Source of the DNA: CAYZIB01 sp964478425
GTDB taxonomy: Bacteria > Bacillota_I > Bacilli_A > Acholeplasmatales > WRBM01
Length of the DNA stretch: 64,000 bases
Direction: 5' to 3'
NCBI GenBank assembly: GCA_964478425.1
Contig: CAYZIB010000006.1
Location: forward strand, 9,953 to 73,952
In this document: positions 54,599 through 62,571 of the stretch, piece after piece
Layout of the letters: the number at the start of each line of letters is the position of its first letter
Numbering within the stretch: the first letter of the stretch is position 1
The notes under the pieces: model-generated
The model's database searches: none
What the model was told of the DNA's origin: nothing
Seen by the model: only the letters and a program-made list of their open reading frames with translations
Position numbers and translations under genes: made by a program

Positions 54599-55223
54599 CG
54601 ATTTAATAAAAAATAATATTTCAAAAACTTATGTAATGTTATTAAATTTAGATGTTGAAGATGATATTTATAGTAATATAAAAATTGGATTAGAAGATAA
54701 AATTGATTTTTATATTAAAAAAAATAATTTAAATAATTATAAAAAAATATATTTATGTAAAAATTCTAAACTTGATTTACTTGATTATAACAATGTAGAT
54801 GCAAGAATAGAATACGGCGCAGTTATAAGACAAAATGTCATTATTGAAAAAGGTGCAATTATTATGATGAATGCAACAATTAATGTTGGTGCAAAAATAG
54901 GAACTAATACTTTAATAGATATGGGTTGTGTTATAGGTAGTGGAGCAATTATAGGAAATAATTGTCACATAGGAGCCAATTCTGTAATAAGTGGAATGAT
55001 TGAACCTGATAATAAAAATGTAAATATAGGGAATAATGTTTTTATTGGAGCTAATTGTTTTATAAAAAGTGGAATTAAAATTCACGATAATGCAGTTATA
55101 GGCGCAGGAGCTGTAGTTTTAAATGATGTTTATCCTAATGATATTGTAGCAGGTGTTCCTGCGAAAAAAATTAATTCAAATTATAAATATATAAAGAATC
55201 TAGATATATATGAAAAAAATTAA
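54588..55223 (+). CDS. dapH: Tetrahydrodipicolinate N-acetyltransferase
   Basis: DapH acetylates tetrahydrodipicolinate, defining the acetylase branch. The 211-residue protein has an N-terminal helical domain and a left-handed beta helix from about residue 75, with hexapeptides such as EYGAVIRQNVIIEKGAIIMMNATINVGA cut into repeats, and the C-terminal IVAGVPAKKI. It is about 25 residues shorter than the B. subtilis enzyme at the N-terminus. Overlaps both neighbours. Confidence 0.88.
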   Translation: MNYSDLIKNNISKTYVMLLNLDVEDDIYSNIKIGLEDKIDFYIKKNNLNNYKKIYLCKNSKLDLLDYNNVDARIEYGAVIRQNVIIEKGAIIMMNATINVGAKIGTNTLIDMGCVIGSGAIIGNNCHIGANSVISGMIEPDNKNVNIGNNVFIGANCFIKSGIKIHDNAVIGAGAVVLNDVYPNDIVAGVPAKKINSNYKYIKNLDIYEKN

Positions 55224-56178
55224 TATAGCAATTATTGGGGCAACAGGCCTTGTTGGAGAAGAATTTATTAATTATTTAGAATTATTAAAAGATTATATTA
55301 ATGAATTATATTTATATGCAAAAGATAATGAAAATGCCAGAGGATATAAATTTAATAATAAAATATATTTAGTTGATGAATTAAAAAATATTTCTTTTAA
55401 TAATCTTGATGTTTGCTTTTTTTTAGCAAACGATATAATAAGCAAAAAATATATTCCAATAGCGTTAAATAAAAAGGTTTTAGTTATTGATAATTCATAT
55501 GTTTATAGACTAAATAAAAAAGTTCCTTTAATTATTCCTGAAGTTAATATAAAAAAAATAAATAATAATGATTATTTAATTGCAAATCCTAATTGTGTTG
55601 TTATACCAACATTGATGGTTTTAAATAAACTTAAAGAATATAAAATAAAAAAATTAATAATTAATACTATGCAATCAGTATCTGGATCTGGTAAAAAAGG
55701 ATTAACCGAATTAGAAAACACTTTAAATGGTCAAAAAAATGAATTATATAATGTAAATATTAGTAAAATGATAATTCCTTATATTGGTGAGATTAATAAT
55801 TTTGGATATTGTTTTGAAGAAGAAAAAATAATTGGTGAAATAAAAAAAATCTTGAATAAAAAGAATTTAGATATCTTAGTAAATACAAATAGGGTACCAA
55901 TAAAATATGGACATGGAATAAGTTTGGTTGTTGAATTTAAAAAAGACATTGATTTATTTAAAATAAAAGGAAAAATCAAAGATGAAAATATTATAATTAT
56001 TGATGATTTTAATAATATAAATATTTATTCTGAAAAAGTATATGTATCAAGGCTTCATTTAAAAAAAGACAATAAAAAAGTATTAATTATGTATATTTAT
56101 TCAAATAATCTTAAAAGAGGATCAGCTTATAATGCTTATTTAATTTTAAATCATTTAATAAAAACTAGAAAGTTTTAA
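55210..56178 (+). CDS. asd: Aspartate-semialdehyde dehydrogenase
   Basis: Asd makes the aspartate semialdehyde used for diaminopimelate, lysine, threonine and methionine. The 322-residue protein has IIGATGLVGEEFI, the catalytic Cys in ANPNCVVIPTLMVL, QSVSGSGKKGLTEL and the Arg/His region NRVPIKYGHGISLVVE. It ends the dap cluster with a 14-base overlap to dapH. dapA and an aspartokinase are not in this window. Confidence 0.92.
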   Translation: MKKINIAIIGATGLVGEEFINYLELLKDYINELYLYAKDNENARGYKFNNKIYLVDELKNISFNNLDVCFFLANDIISKKYIPIALNKKVLVIDNSYVYRLNKKVPLIIPEVNIKKINNNDYLIANPNCVVIPTLMVLNKLKEYKIKKLIINTMQSVSGSGKKGLTELENTLNGQKNELYNVNISKMIIPYIGEINNFGYCFEEEKIIGEIKKILNKKNLDILVNTNRVPIKYGHGISLVVEFKKDIDLFKIKGKIKDENIIIIDDFNNINIYSEKVYVSRLHLKKDNKKVLIMYIYSNNLKRGSAYNAYLILNHLIKTRKF

Positions 56179-56214
56179 GATATAATGGTATAATTGATTA
56201 GGTTGGTGAAAAAA

Positions 56215-56574
56215 ATGGAAATTCATAATCATGGAACAAACTTAATTGATTTATTAGAAAAAATGCCTAATGTTGAAGAATCAAATAATGCATCGATTGT
56301 ATTTAGTTTATTATCAGATTCAACTAGACTTAGAATATTATGGATTTTATGTCATAGTGAAGAATGTGTTACAAATATTGCATCAAGTGTTAATATGAGC
56401 GCACCTGCTGTATCTTTTCATTTAAGATTTTTAAAACAAAGTAAAGTGATAGTAAATAGAAAAGTTGGTAAGGAGACATATTATAAAATAAGTGATAATA
56501 ATTATGGGAAATTAATCCATAAAATGATAGATGATGTATTTTTATTGGAATGCCCAACAAAAGGAATAAAATAA
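56215..56574 (+). CDS. ArsR/SmtB-family metal-responsive repressor
   Basis: The 119-residue winged-helix protein contains SDSTRLRILWILCHSEECVTNIASSVNMSAPAVSFHLRFLKQSKVIVNRKVGKETYYKI, a typical ArsR core. Cys residues in CHSEEC, the N-terminal His cluster EIHNHG and a C-terminal Cys are possible metal ligands. ATG at 56215 after ggttggtga is preferred to 56194. It lies just upstream of a metal-ATPase operon with a palindromic operator, so it is the likely repressor of that operon. Confidence 0.88.
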   Translation: MEIHNHGTNLIDLLEKMPNVEESNNASIVFSLLSDSTRLRILWILCHSEECVTNIASSVNMSAPAVSFHLRFLKQSKVIVNRKVGKETYYKISDNNYGKLIHKMIDDVFLLECPTKGIK

Positions 56575-56597
56575 ACTACTTTTTTAGTAGTTTTTTT
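56573..56597 (+). terminator. Terminator after the ArsR gene
   Basis: aaactact (56573-56580) pairs with agtagttt (56586-56593), then T. Confidence 0.85.
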
Positions 56598-56598
56598 A

Positions 56599-56654
56599 TT
56601 GACATTTTGTTTTATTAAACATATAATATAGATAAACGATTAAATAATCGTTTA
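56599..56654 (+). promoter_or_regulatory. Consensus sigma-A promoter with ArsR-type operator
   Basis: TTGACA (56599-56604), 17 bases, TATAAT (56622-56627) is a perfect consensus promoter. It is directly followed by the palindrome taaacgatta-aa-taatcgttta (56633-56654), a 10-2-10 inverted repeat covering the expected transcript start. ArsR-family operators are AT-rich 12-2-12-like palindromes in such positions. The gene upstream encodes an ArsR protein. Confidence 0.8.
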
Positions 56655-56672
56655 ATTGAAAGGGCTGAAAAT

Positions 56673-56894
56673 ATGACTAAGATTATTAAAATAGAAGGGC
56701 TTGATTGTGCTAATTGTGCTGCTAAATTAGAAAAGAAATTAAAAAAAATAAAAGAGATTGATGAATTAAGTATTAGTTTTGTTGCTAAAAAAATGAAAAT
56801 AGAATTTAATAATATTGATTTTGATGATTTAATAAAAAAAATAATTGATGTTACAAATAAATTCGAGTCAGGAATAGTTTATAATTATGAATAA
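56673..56894 (+). CDS. Separate heavy-metal-associated (HMA) domain protein
   Basis: The 73-residue protein is a ferredoxin-like HMA domain with GLDCANCAAKLE, the CxxC metal site. It overlaps the P-type ATPase gene by eight bases. The ATPase has no HMA domain of its own, so this looks like the split-off N-terminal metal-binding domain, acting as a chaperone for it. Confidence 0.88.
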   Translation: MTKIIKIEGLDCANCAAKLEKKLKKIKEIDELSISFVAKKMKIEFNNIDFDDLIKKIIDVTNKFESGIVYNYE

Positions 56895-58704
56895 AATTAT
56901 AAGATTTATATTATCATTGATTTTTATATTATTAGGAATTTTAATAAGTGATTTAAATATAATATTTTACATTATAAGTTTTATTATATGTGGATATGAT
57001 ATATTATTTAAGGCTTTAAAAAATATAATTCATGGAGAAATTTTTGATGAAAATTTTTTAATGTTAATAGCAAGTATAGGTGCTTTTTTTGTGGGAGAAT
57101 ATTTAGAAGGTATAGCTGTTATTATTCTTTATCAAATTGGAGAATATTTACAGGATGTTGCTTTAGGTAAGTCAAAAAAATCAATTGTAGAATTGATGGA
57201 TTTAAGACCTGATAAAGTTCATTTGTTATCTTCTAGTAATGTATCTGATGTTGAATTAGATAAGGTTAATATTGATGATGTAATAGTATGTTATGCTGGT
57301 GAAAAAATAGGATTAGATGGAATTATTATTAAGGGTGAAAGCTCATTAGATATGAAAAATTTAACTGGTGAAAGTATTCCTAAAGATGTTATTACTGGTG
57401 ATGAAGTTTTAAGTGGATCTTTAAATTTAATTTCACCTTTATATATAAAAGTAACAAAAAATAAAAATGATTCAACAGCGTCTAAAATAATTGAATTAAT
57501 AGAAGATGCAACAATTAATAAGAGTAATCAAGAAAAATTTATCACTAAATTTGCTAAGATTTATACACCTATTGTATGTTTATTTGCTTTAATTATTGCG
57601 TTTATAGTTCCGTTATTTTTAGGATTTGATAAATATTTTAATATATATTTATATCGTGCATTAAATTTTTTAATAATTAGTTGTCCGTGTGCACTTGTAT
57701 TATCTATTCCTTTAAGTTATTTTGCTGGTATTGGAAGATGCGCTAAAGATAATATTTTATTTAAAGGAAGTAATTATTTAGAAAATATTAATAAGGTAAA
57801 AACAGTTATATTTGATAAAACAGGAACTTTAACAAAAGGAAATTTTGAAATTGTTAAAATTAATCCAAATAATATTAAAGAAGAAGAATTATTATTTTAT
57901 GCTTGCTTAGTTGAAAAAAATTCTAATCATCCAATAGCTTTATCAATTAAAAAAATGATTAATGTTGATATTGATATTACTGTTAAAGAAGAAAAAGGAC
58001 TTGGATTAATTGGATATTATAATGATCAGAAAATATTATTAGGAAATGAGCAATTAATGAAAAGAGAAAATATTAATTATATTTTAGAAGAAGAAGTTGG
58101 AACTATTATTTATTTAAGCCTAGATTCTAAGTTTTTAGGAAGTATTGTTATAAGAGATACGATAAAAGATACAACATATAGTGCAATAAAAAAATTAAAA
58201 GAACAAAATATAGATATATTTATGTTAACTGGTGATAATCAAAAAATAGCTAAAATGGTTGCTTCTAAGTTAGAAATTGATAATTTTTATAGTGATTTAT
58301 TGCCTAATAATAAAGTTGAAATTATAAAAGATATAATTAATAAAAAGAAAAATAGTAATGAGTTAGTATGTTTTGTTGGAGATGGAATTAATGATGCTCC
58401 ATCACTTGCAATAAGTGATATTGGAATTTCTATGGGCAAAATAGGTTCTGATGCAGCAATTGAAGCAAGTGATATTGTTATAATGAAAGATGATTTAAAT
58501 AAAATTAATGATGCAATTATAATTTCGCGTAAAACAAATAAAAAAGTAAAAGAAAACATTGTTTTTTCTATTACAGTTAAATTTCTTGTATTAATATTAA
58601 GTTTATTTGGATTTATGAATATGTGGATTGCAGTTATTAGTGATGTTGGTGTTTGTATAATAGCAATATTAAATGCTATAAGATTATTAAAGGAAAAAAT
58701 ATGA
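56887..58704 (+). CDS. P1B-type metal-exporting ATPase (CadA/ZntA group)
   Basis: The ATPase exports Zn, Cd, Co or Pb. The 605-residue protein has LTGESIPK, the membrane SCPCALVLS, phosphorylation motif DKTGTLTKG, HP motif NHPIALS, and GDGINDAPSL. The last helix NMWIAVISDVGVCIIAILNAIRL carries the Asp typical of the P1B-2 (Zn/Cd) group, not the Cu-type Met/Ser pattern. N-terminal HMA is absent and encoded by the preceding gene. Confidence 0.92.
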   Translation: MNKIIRFILSLIFILLGILISDLNIIFYIISFIICGYDILFKALKNIIHGEIFDENFLMLIASIGAFFVGEYLEGIAVIILYQIGEYLQDVALGKSKKSIVELMDLRPDKVHLLSSSNVSDVELDKVNIDDVIVCYAGEKIGLDGIIIKGESSLDMKNLTGESIPKDVITGDEVLSGSLNLISPLYIKVTKNKNDSTASKIIELIEDATINKSNQEKFITKFAKIYTPIVCLFALIIAFIVPLFLGFDKYFNIYLYRALNFLIISCPCALVLSIPLSYFAGIGRCAKDNILFKGSNYLENINKVKTVIFDKTGTLTKGNFEIVKINPNNIKEEELLFYACLVEKNSNHPIALSIKKMINVDIDITVKEEKGLGLIGYYNDQKILLGNEQLMKRENINYILEEEVGTIIYLSLDSKFLGSIVIRDTIKDTTYSAIKKLKEQNIDIFMLTGDNQKIAKMVASKLEIDNFYSDLLPNNKVEIIKDIINKKKNSNELVCFVGDGINDAPSLAISDIGISMGKIGSDAAIEASDIVIMKDDLNKINDAIIISRKTNKKVKENIVFSITVKFLVLILSLFGFMNMWIAVISDVGVCIIAILNAIRLLKEKI

Positions 58705-58754
58705 TTATTTTTTCTTTTTTTGTTATTTTATGTTTTATAATTTATTGCATGTAA
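58701..58754 (+). CDS. Possible 17-residue hydrophobic peptide coupled to the metal ATPase
   Basis: ATG at 58701 overlaps the ATPase stop as ATGA and is preceded by aaaggaaaaaat, a fair ribosome-binding site. The peptide MIIFSFFVILCFIIYCM is entirely hydrophobic. Small one-helix subunits are known for some transport ATPases (for example KdpF), but nothing here proves translation. Confidence 0.35.
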   Translation: MIIFSFFVILCFIIYCM

Positions 58755-58818
58755 TTTATTATTTTGGTAAAATAAATTTATAATCAAGCATATTATGTAT
58801 TGATAAAGGAGTGACATC

Positions 58819-59526
58819 ATGGAAGAAAAAAAGAAGTTACAAGGAAAATATGAAGTATATCAAGATAATAATTTTTATCGTTATGTTTTAAAAGCATCTA
58901 ATGGTGAAAAATTAATTGAAAGTGAACTTTATAAATCAAAAGAAAGTTGTATTCAAGCTATTGAAACATTGAAAAAAAATATTGTAGAAGGTGAAATATC
59001 TGTATCTAAAGATAAAAGGGATACATATCAATTTAAATTGACAGGAAAAAATAAAAGAGTGCTTGCTTTAAGTACTACTTATAAAACAGAAAAAGGTGCA
59101 TTAAGTGCTGTTGAATCTTTTAAAAGATTTGGAATTGATGCAAATATTCATGAAGTAACTGATATTGAAAGTAATTTAGAATTATTTGTGTTACCAAATG
59201 AATTTGAAGAAAAAGTTGGTGGTAAGGTTGTAATTTTAGAAGTTAATGGATTATATGTTTACCAATTATATGCTAATAATGGGGAATTGTTGTGTGAAAG
59301 TGAACAATATAAAAATAAAATTACAGCAAAAGAAGCATTTGAAAATTTAAAAGAGCATTTAAAAACTGGAAGTTTTTATTATGTAAAAAATAAAACAGGA
59401 AGATATCAATTCAAATTATATTCAAAAAATAATAGATTAATTTTAATTGGTGAATCTTTTTTAAATAAACAACAAGTAATAAATAATGCAAATTCTATTA
59501 GATCATTTATATATAAAGCTGTTTAA
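58819..59526 (+). CDS. YegP-like protein with four DUF1508 repeats
   Basis: The 235-residue protein consists of four related units of about 50 residues: GKYEVYQDNNFYRYVLKASNG, SVSKDKRDTYQFKLTGKNKR, KVVILEVNGLYVYQLYANNG and YYVKNKTGRYQFKLYSKNNR, each followed by a helix. YegP usually has two such units, so this is a tandem duplication. Function is unknown. The ATG follows aaaggag; the gene stands alone. Confidence 0.8.
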   Translation: MEEKKKLQGKYEVYQDNNFYRYVLKASNGEKLIESELYKSKESCIQAIETLKKNIVEGEISVSKDKRDTYQFKLTGKNKRVLALSTTYKTEKGALSAVESFKRFGIDANIHEVTDIESNLELFVLPNEFEEKVGGKVVILEVNGLYVYQLYANNGELLCESEQYKNKITAKEAFENLKEHLKTGSFYYVKNKTGRYQFKLYSKNNRLILIGESFLNKQQVINNANSIRSFIYKAV

Positions 59527-59565
59527 AATTTAAAAAAATGCAAATAATATTTTAGGGGTTTTATA

Positions 59566-60573
59566 GTGGATAAAATAGTAGATGCATTAACATCAATTAA
59601 TTTATGGATTGCAGTATTTAAAAGTATATCGATTATTATGTTAGGTTTTATTTTAGCAAAACTTAAAATATTAAATGATGAATTTAGCAAGGTATTAAAT
59701 AAGATAGTTTTAACTATTTCGATTCCTTGCCTTGCTTTTACATCATTTATGAAAGATGTATCGATTATTTCTTTTAAATCTGCAATCTTTTCTTTTTTTT
59801 ATGGGTTTATAATTTATACTTTATTAATAGTTATTACAAAATTTATGTTTAAAAAAGAGAATAAAAATAAAAAAACTGTTTTAGAAGTTTTACTTGTTTT
59901 TGGCTCGACTACCTTTTTTTCGCAACCACTTATTAATGCTTGTTTTAGTAGTGCAATAAATGATTCTAATATGTTTAATATATCGTATAGGATATTTTTA
60001 TATTCATATGCATTTATTTTGATTAGTGGAATTAAATTTGATAAATCAAATTTAAAAAGAAGTATTAAACAAGTTTTTTTAAATCCAATAATTATATTAA
60101 CATTATTAGGATTTTTGTTATGGAGTTTACAACTCTTTTTAAAGGATATTCCATTTTATAGAATTGATAAAACTTTTAAACCGCTATATAGCACTATGGA
60201 AAATCTTGCAAGTTTAGCAAGTCCTCTTGTATGGTTGTCTATTGGAATTACATTGAGTAAAGTTAACATAATAGATGTAGGAAAAGATAAAATGGTATGG
60301 ATATATTCTATAATAAAAGTTTTATTTATTCCTTTAATAAATTTAATTATATTATTTGTTATTAATATGTTTTTTAAAGTAGATTTTAATGTTTTTGCTT
60401 CAAGCGTTTTAATGCTTGCTAGTCCAACTGCAACAGTTGCAGTTAGTTATTGTATTAATTTTGATAAAGAAAAAGTGTTTGCATCAAATTGTTCATTTGT
60501 TTCAACATTAGTTGCGGTATTATTTATTCCATTTTGGATTACAGTAATTAATTTAGTGGAGGTTATATTATGA
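59566..60573 (+). CDS. AEC family transporter
   Basis: Auxin-efflux-carrier-type proteins move organic acids or amino acids. The 335-residue protein has about ten helices in two halves, with LNKIVLTISIPCLAFTSFM at helix 2 and LASPTATVAVSYC in the second half, matching the family. It starts with GTG at 59566 after ggggtttt. It overlaps a 2-hydroxyacid dehydrogenase by four bases, which suggests a hydroxy-acid such as lactate or malate as substrate. Confidence 0.85.
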   Translation: MDKIVDALTSINLWIAVFKSISIIMLGFILAKLKILNDEFSKVLNKIVLTISIPCLAFTSFMKDVSIISFKSAIFSFFYGFIIYTLLIVITKFMFKKENKNKKTVLEVLLVFGSTTFFSQPLINACFSSAINDSNMFNISYRIFLYSYAFILISGIKFDKSNLKRSIKQVFLNPIIILTLLGFLLWSLQLFLKDIPFYRIDKTFKPLYSTMENLASLASPLVWLSIGITLSKVNIIDVGKDKMVWIYSIIKVLFIPLINLIILFVINMFFKVDFNVFASSVLMLASPTATVAVSYCINFDKEKVFASNCSFVSTLVAVLFIPFWITVINLVEVIL

Positions 60574-61562
60574 TTATTGGATGTTTTGGTGTTAGAGATT
60601 ATGAAAAAATATATTTTACGGAGATTAATAAAAAATATAATTTTAAATTAGAACTTTATGATTATCTTATTAATGATGATAATTATTATAAGGCGCTTAA
60701 TTATGAAGTAATAATGGTAAGAGGGAATTGTAATTTAAATGCTAATTCAATTAAAAAGTTATATGAAAATGGTCTTAAAATAATTTTAACAAGAACTGTT
60801 GGGATTGATCATTTAGATATTGATATGATAAAAAAATTAGATATTAAATGTTTTAATGTCCCTATTTATTCAAAATATGCGATTGCTGAGCATGTATTAG
60901 GATTAGTATTATTGCTTTTAAGAAATTATTTATTAATAGATTATAATATTAATAAATTAGATTTTAGATTTAAAAATGAATATTTTTCTAAGGAATTAAC
61001 TAATTTAAGTGTTGGGATAATCGGATGTGGTAAAATTGGTGAAAGTTTAGCTAGTATTTTTAATAAATTAGGATCAAAAGTTTATGGATATGATTTAATA
61101 AAAAAAGAAAGTTGTAATTTTATTTATAAGGATTTTTCATATATAATTGAAAATTGTGATGTCATATCAATTAATATTCCATATAATAAGATAAATTATC
61201 ATTTAATAAATTATGATGTTATTAAAAAAATGAAAAAAGGCGTTATTATAATAAATACTTCAAGGGGAGAAATTCTTGATTTAGGTGCTATTTTAAAAGG
61301 GTTTGATGAAGGTATTATTGGTGGTTGTGCTGTTGATGTTATTGAAAAGGAAAAAGATATATTTAATAAAAAACATGAAAAATTAGATTATTATCCATTA
61401 GATATGTTAATGCATAAATATAAAAATAGATTTTTTATAACACCTCATGTTGCATCTGCAACTAATATTGCATTAGAAAATATGATAGATATTTCTTTTA
61501 AAAATTTATATAATTTTATTAATTATAATAGATTAGATAATGAAATAAAAAAAGGACTTTAA
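60570..61562 (+). CDS. D-isomer-specific 2-hydroxyacid dehydrogenase (D-lactate dehydrogenase-like)
   Basis: The 330-residue protein has TRTVGIDHLDIDMIKK, NAD-binding GIIGCGKIGESLA, and the catalytic Arg in INTSRGEI, Glu in AVDVIEKEKD and His in TPHVASATNIAL. The overall pattern and VRGNCNLN N-terminus fit D-lactate dehydrogenase. Together with the AEC transporter it probably reduces a 2-oxoacid and moves the product or substrate. Confidence 0.88.
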   Translation: MIIGCFGVRDYEKIYFTEINKKYNFKLELYDYLINDDNYYKALNYEVIMVRGNCNLNANSIKKLYENGLKIILTRTVGIDHLDIDMIKKLDIKCFNVPIYSKYAIAEHVLGLVLLLLRNYLLIDYNINKLDFRFKNEYFSKELTNLSVGIIGCGKIGESLASIFNKLGSKVYGYDLIKKESCNFIYKDFSYIIENCDVISINIPYNKINYHLINYDVIKKMKKGVIIINTSRGEILDLGAILKGFDEGIIGGCAVDVIEKEKDIFNKKHEKLDYYPLDMLMHKYKNRFFITPHVASATNIALENMIDISFKNLYNFINYNRLDNEIKKGL

Positions 61563-61572
61563 AGCCCTTTAT
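61551..61572. terminator. Bidirectional hairpin between the dehydrogenase and amidase genes
   Basis: aaaggacttt (61551-61560) pairs with aaagcccttt (61561-61570), with one G-U/A-C position; it separates convergent genes. Confidence 0.6.
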
Positions 61573-62432
61573 TCTATAGAATTCATAAAATTTTCTAATC
61601 CATATCTGTCTAATATATCATGTGGACAATATTTTCCTGATGCTTCAAGATGAGTTATAACATCACTTTTTTTAATATTATAATTGAATTTTAAAATATT
61701 AATTAAGTTAATGGCATTATTAATTGCTTTATCTTTAATAGTTTCGTCATCTATTAATGATTTTGCAATTTCTATTCCGATTGATTTTTGATTTATTGCG
61801 ATATTTCCTGCATGATATGCATAATTTGATAATGGAATTGCTTGATATATTTCATTTTCATCAACAGCAAAATGATATGATGTTGATGAAGTATTTGTTG
61901 GATTATCTAAATATTGAACTTCATTTTTAGCTGATGCAATATTTGCAGTATTATGAAAAACTATCATGGTTGGTGTAAATGTTTTACCAATTTTGATAGT
62001 ATTTTTTTTAATAAATTCATAATTGATTGTTAAATCATTTATAGTCATTTTTTTAATTTGTTTATTAGAAATATAAATTGGTATAATTAGTTTTTCTTCT
62101 GATTCATTTAATTTAAATGTTAAATTTAAATTTGTTTTACCGTTTTTTATAAAAGTTAATTTTAGATTATCTTTTTTAATATAATTTGTATCAAAATCCC
62201 ATAGAATATTTACCCCTAAAAATGATTCGGTTAAAATAATATAATTTGTGTTTAATACATCAATAAAGAAATATTTTTTAGCTTTTAAGATTGTTTCTTC
62301 ATCTATTTTAGTTTGTGGTAAAAATGTAGATTCATCTTTTTTTGTTTCATTTTCCATATTATTTAATCCTTTTTTATTACATCCATAAGTGAATATCATT
62401 ATCATTACTAATAAGATAATGATTTTTTTAAT
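61569..62432 (-). CDS. Lipoprotein N-acetylmuramoyl-L-alanine amidase, apparent ATT start
   Basis: The C-terminal half is an Amidase_2 (PGRP-like) zinc domain: IVFHNTANIASA (ligand His), SYHFAVDENEIYQAIP, YHAGN, SIGIEIAK and THLEASGKYCPHDIL (ligand His, and Cys-Pro-His). The first ATG in frame (62405) would leave only eight residues before Cys. Upstream the frame reads (I)KKIIILLVMIMIFTYGC, a full lipoprotein signal, with no ATG, GTG or TTG. An excellent ribosome-binding site ggaaggtg (62447-62440) is followed by seven bases and ATT at 62432, so I start there (287 residues). It should remodel the cell wall from the outer membrane face. Confidence 0.85.
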   Translation of the reverse strand: MKKIIILLVMIMIFTYGCNKKGLNNMENETKKDESTFLPQTKIDEETILKAKKYFFIDVLNTNYIILTESFLGVNILWDFDTNYIKKDNLKLTFIKNGKTNLNLTFKLNESEEKLIIPIYISNKQIKKMTINDLTINYEFIKKNTIKIGKTFTPTMIVFHNTANIASAKNEVQYLDNPTNTSSTSYHFAVDENEIYQAIPLSNYAYHAGNIAINQKSIGIEIAKSLIDDETIKDKAINNAINLINILKFNYNIKKSDVITHLEASGKYCPHDILDRYGLENFMNSIE

Positions 62433-62456
62433 GTTAATACACCTTCCTTATTTTAT

Positions 62457-62485
62457 ATTAAATTATATTTCTTCTATTTTGTCAA
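62457..62485 (-). promoter_or_regulatory. Promoter of the amidase gene
   Basis: On the minus strand TTGACA (62485-62480), 17 bases, TTTAAT (62462-62457). It gives a leader of about 18-20 bases before the proposed ATT start. Confidence 0.65.
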
Positions 62486-62571
62486 ATGGAAATATTTAAC
62501 ATTTGTTCTTGTTAAATTTAATTATTATTAATATAATAATAAATGAATTTAATGAAAAGGAAGAAATATTT

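Noticed and set aside
61569..62405. Amidase starting at the ATG at 62405
   Set aside because: It would lack a ribosome-binding site and have only eight residues before the lipobox Cys; the ATT at 62432 fits both.
62503..62571. N-terminal extension of the rRNA methyltransferase
   Set aside because: It covers AT-rich promoter DNA, and a good ribosome-binding site precedes ATG 62572.
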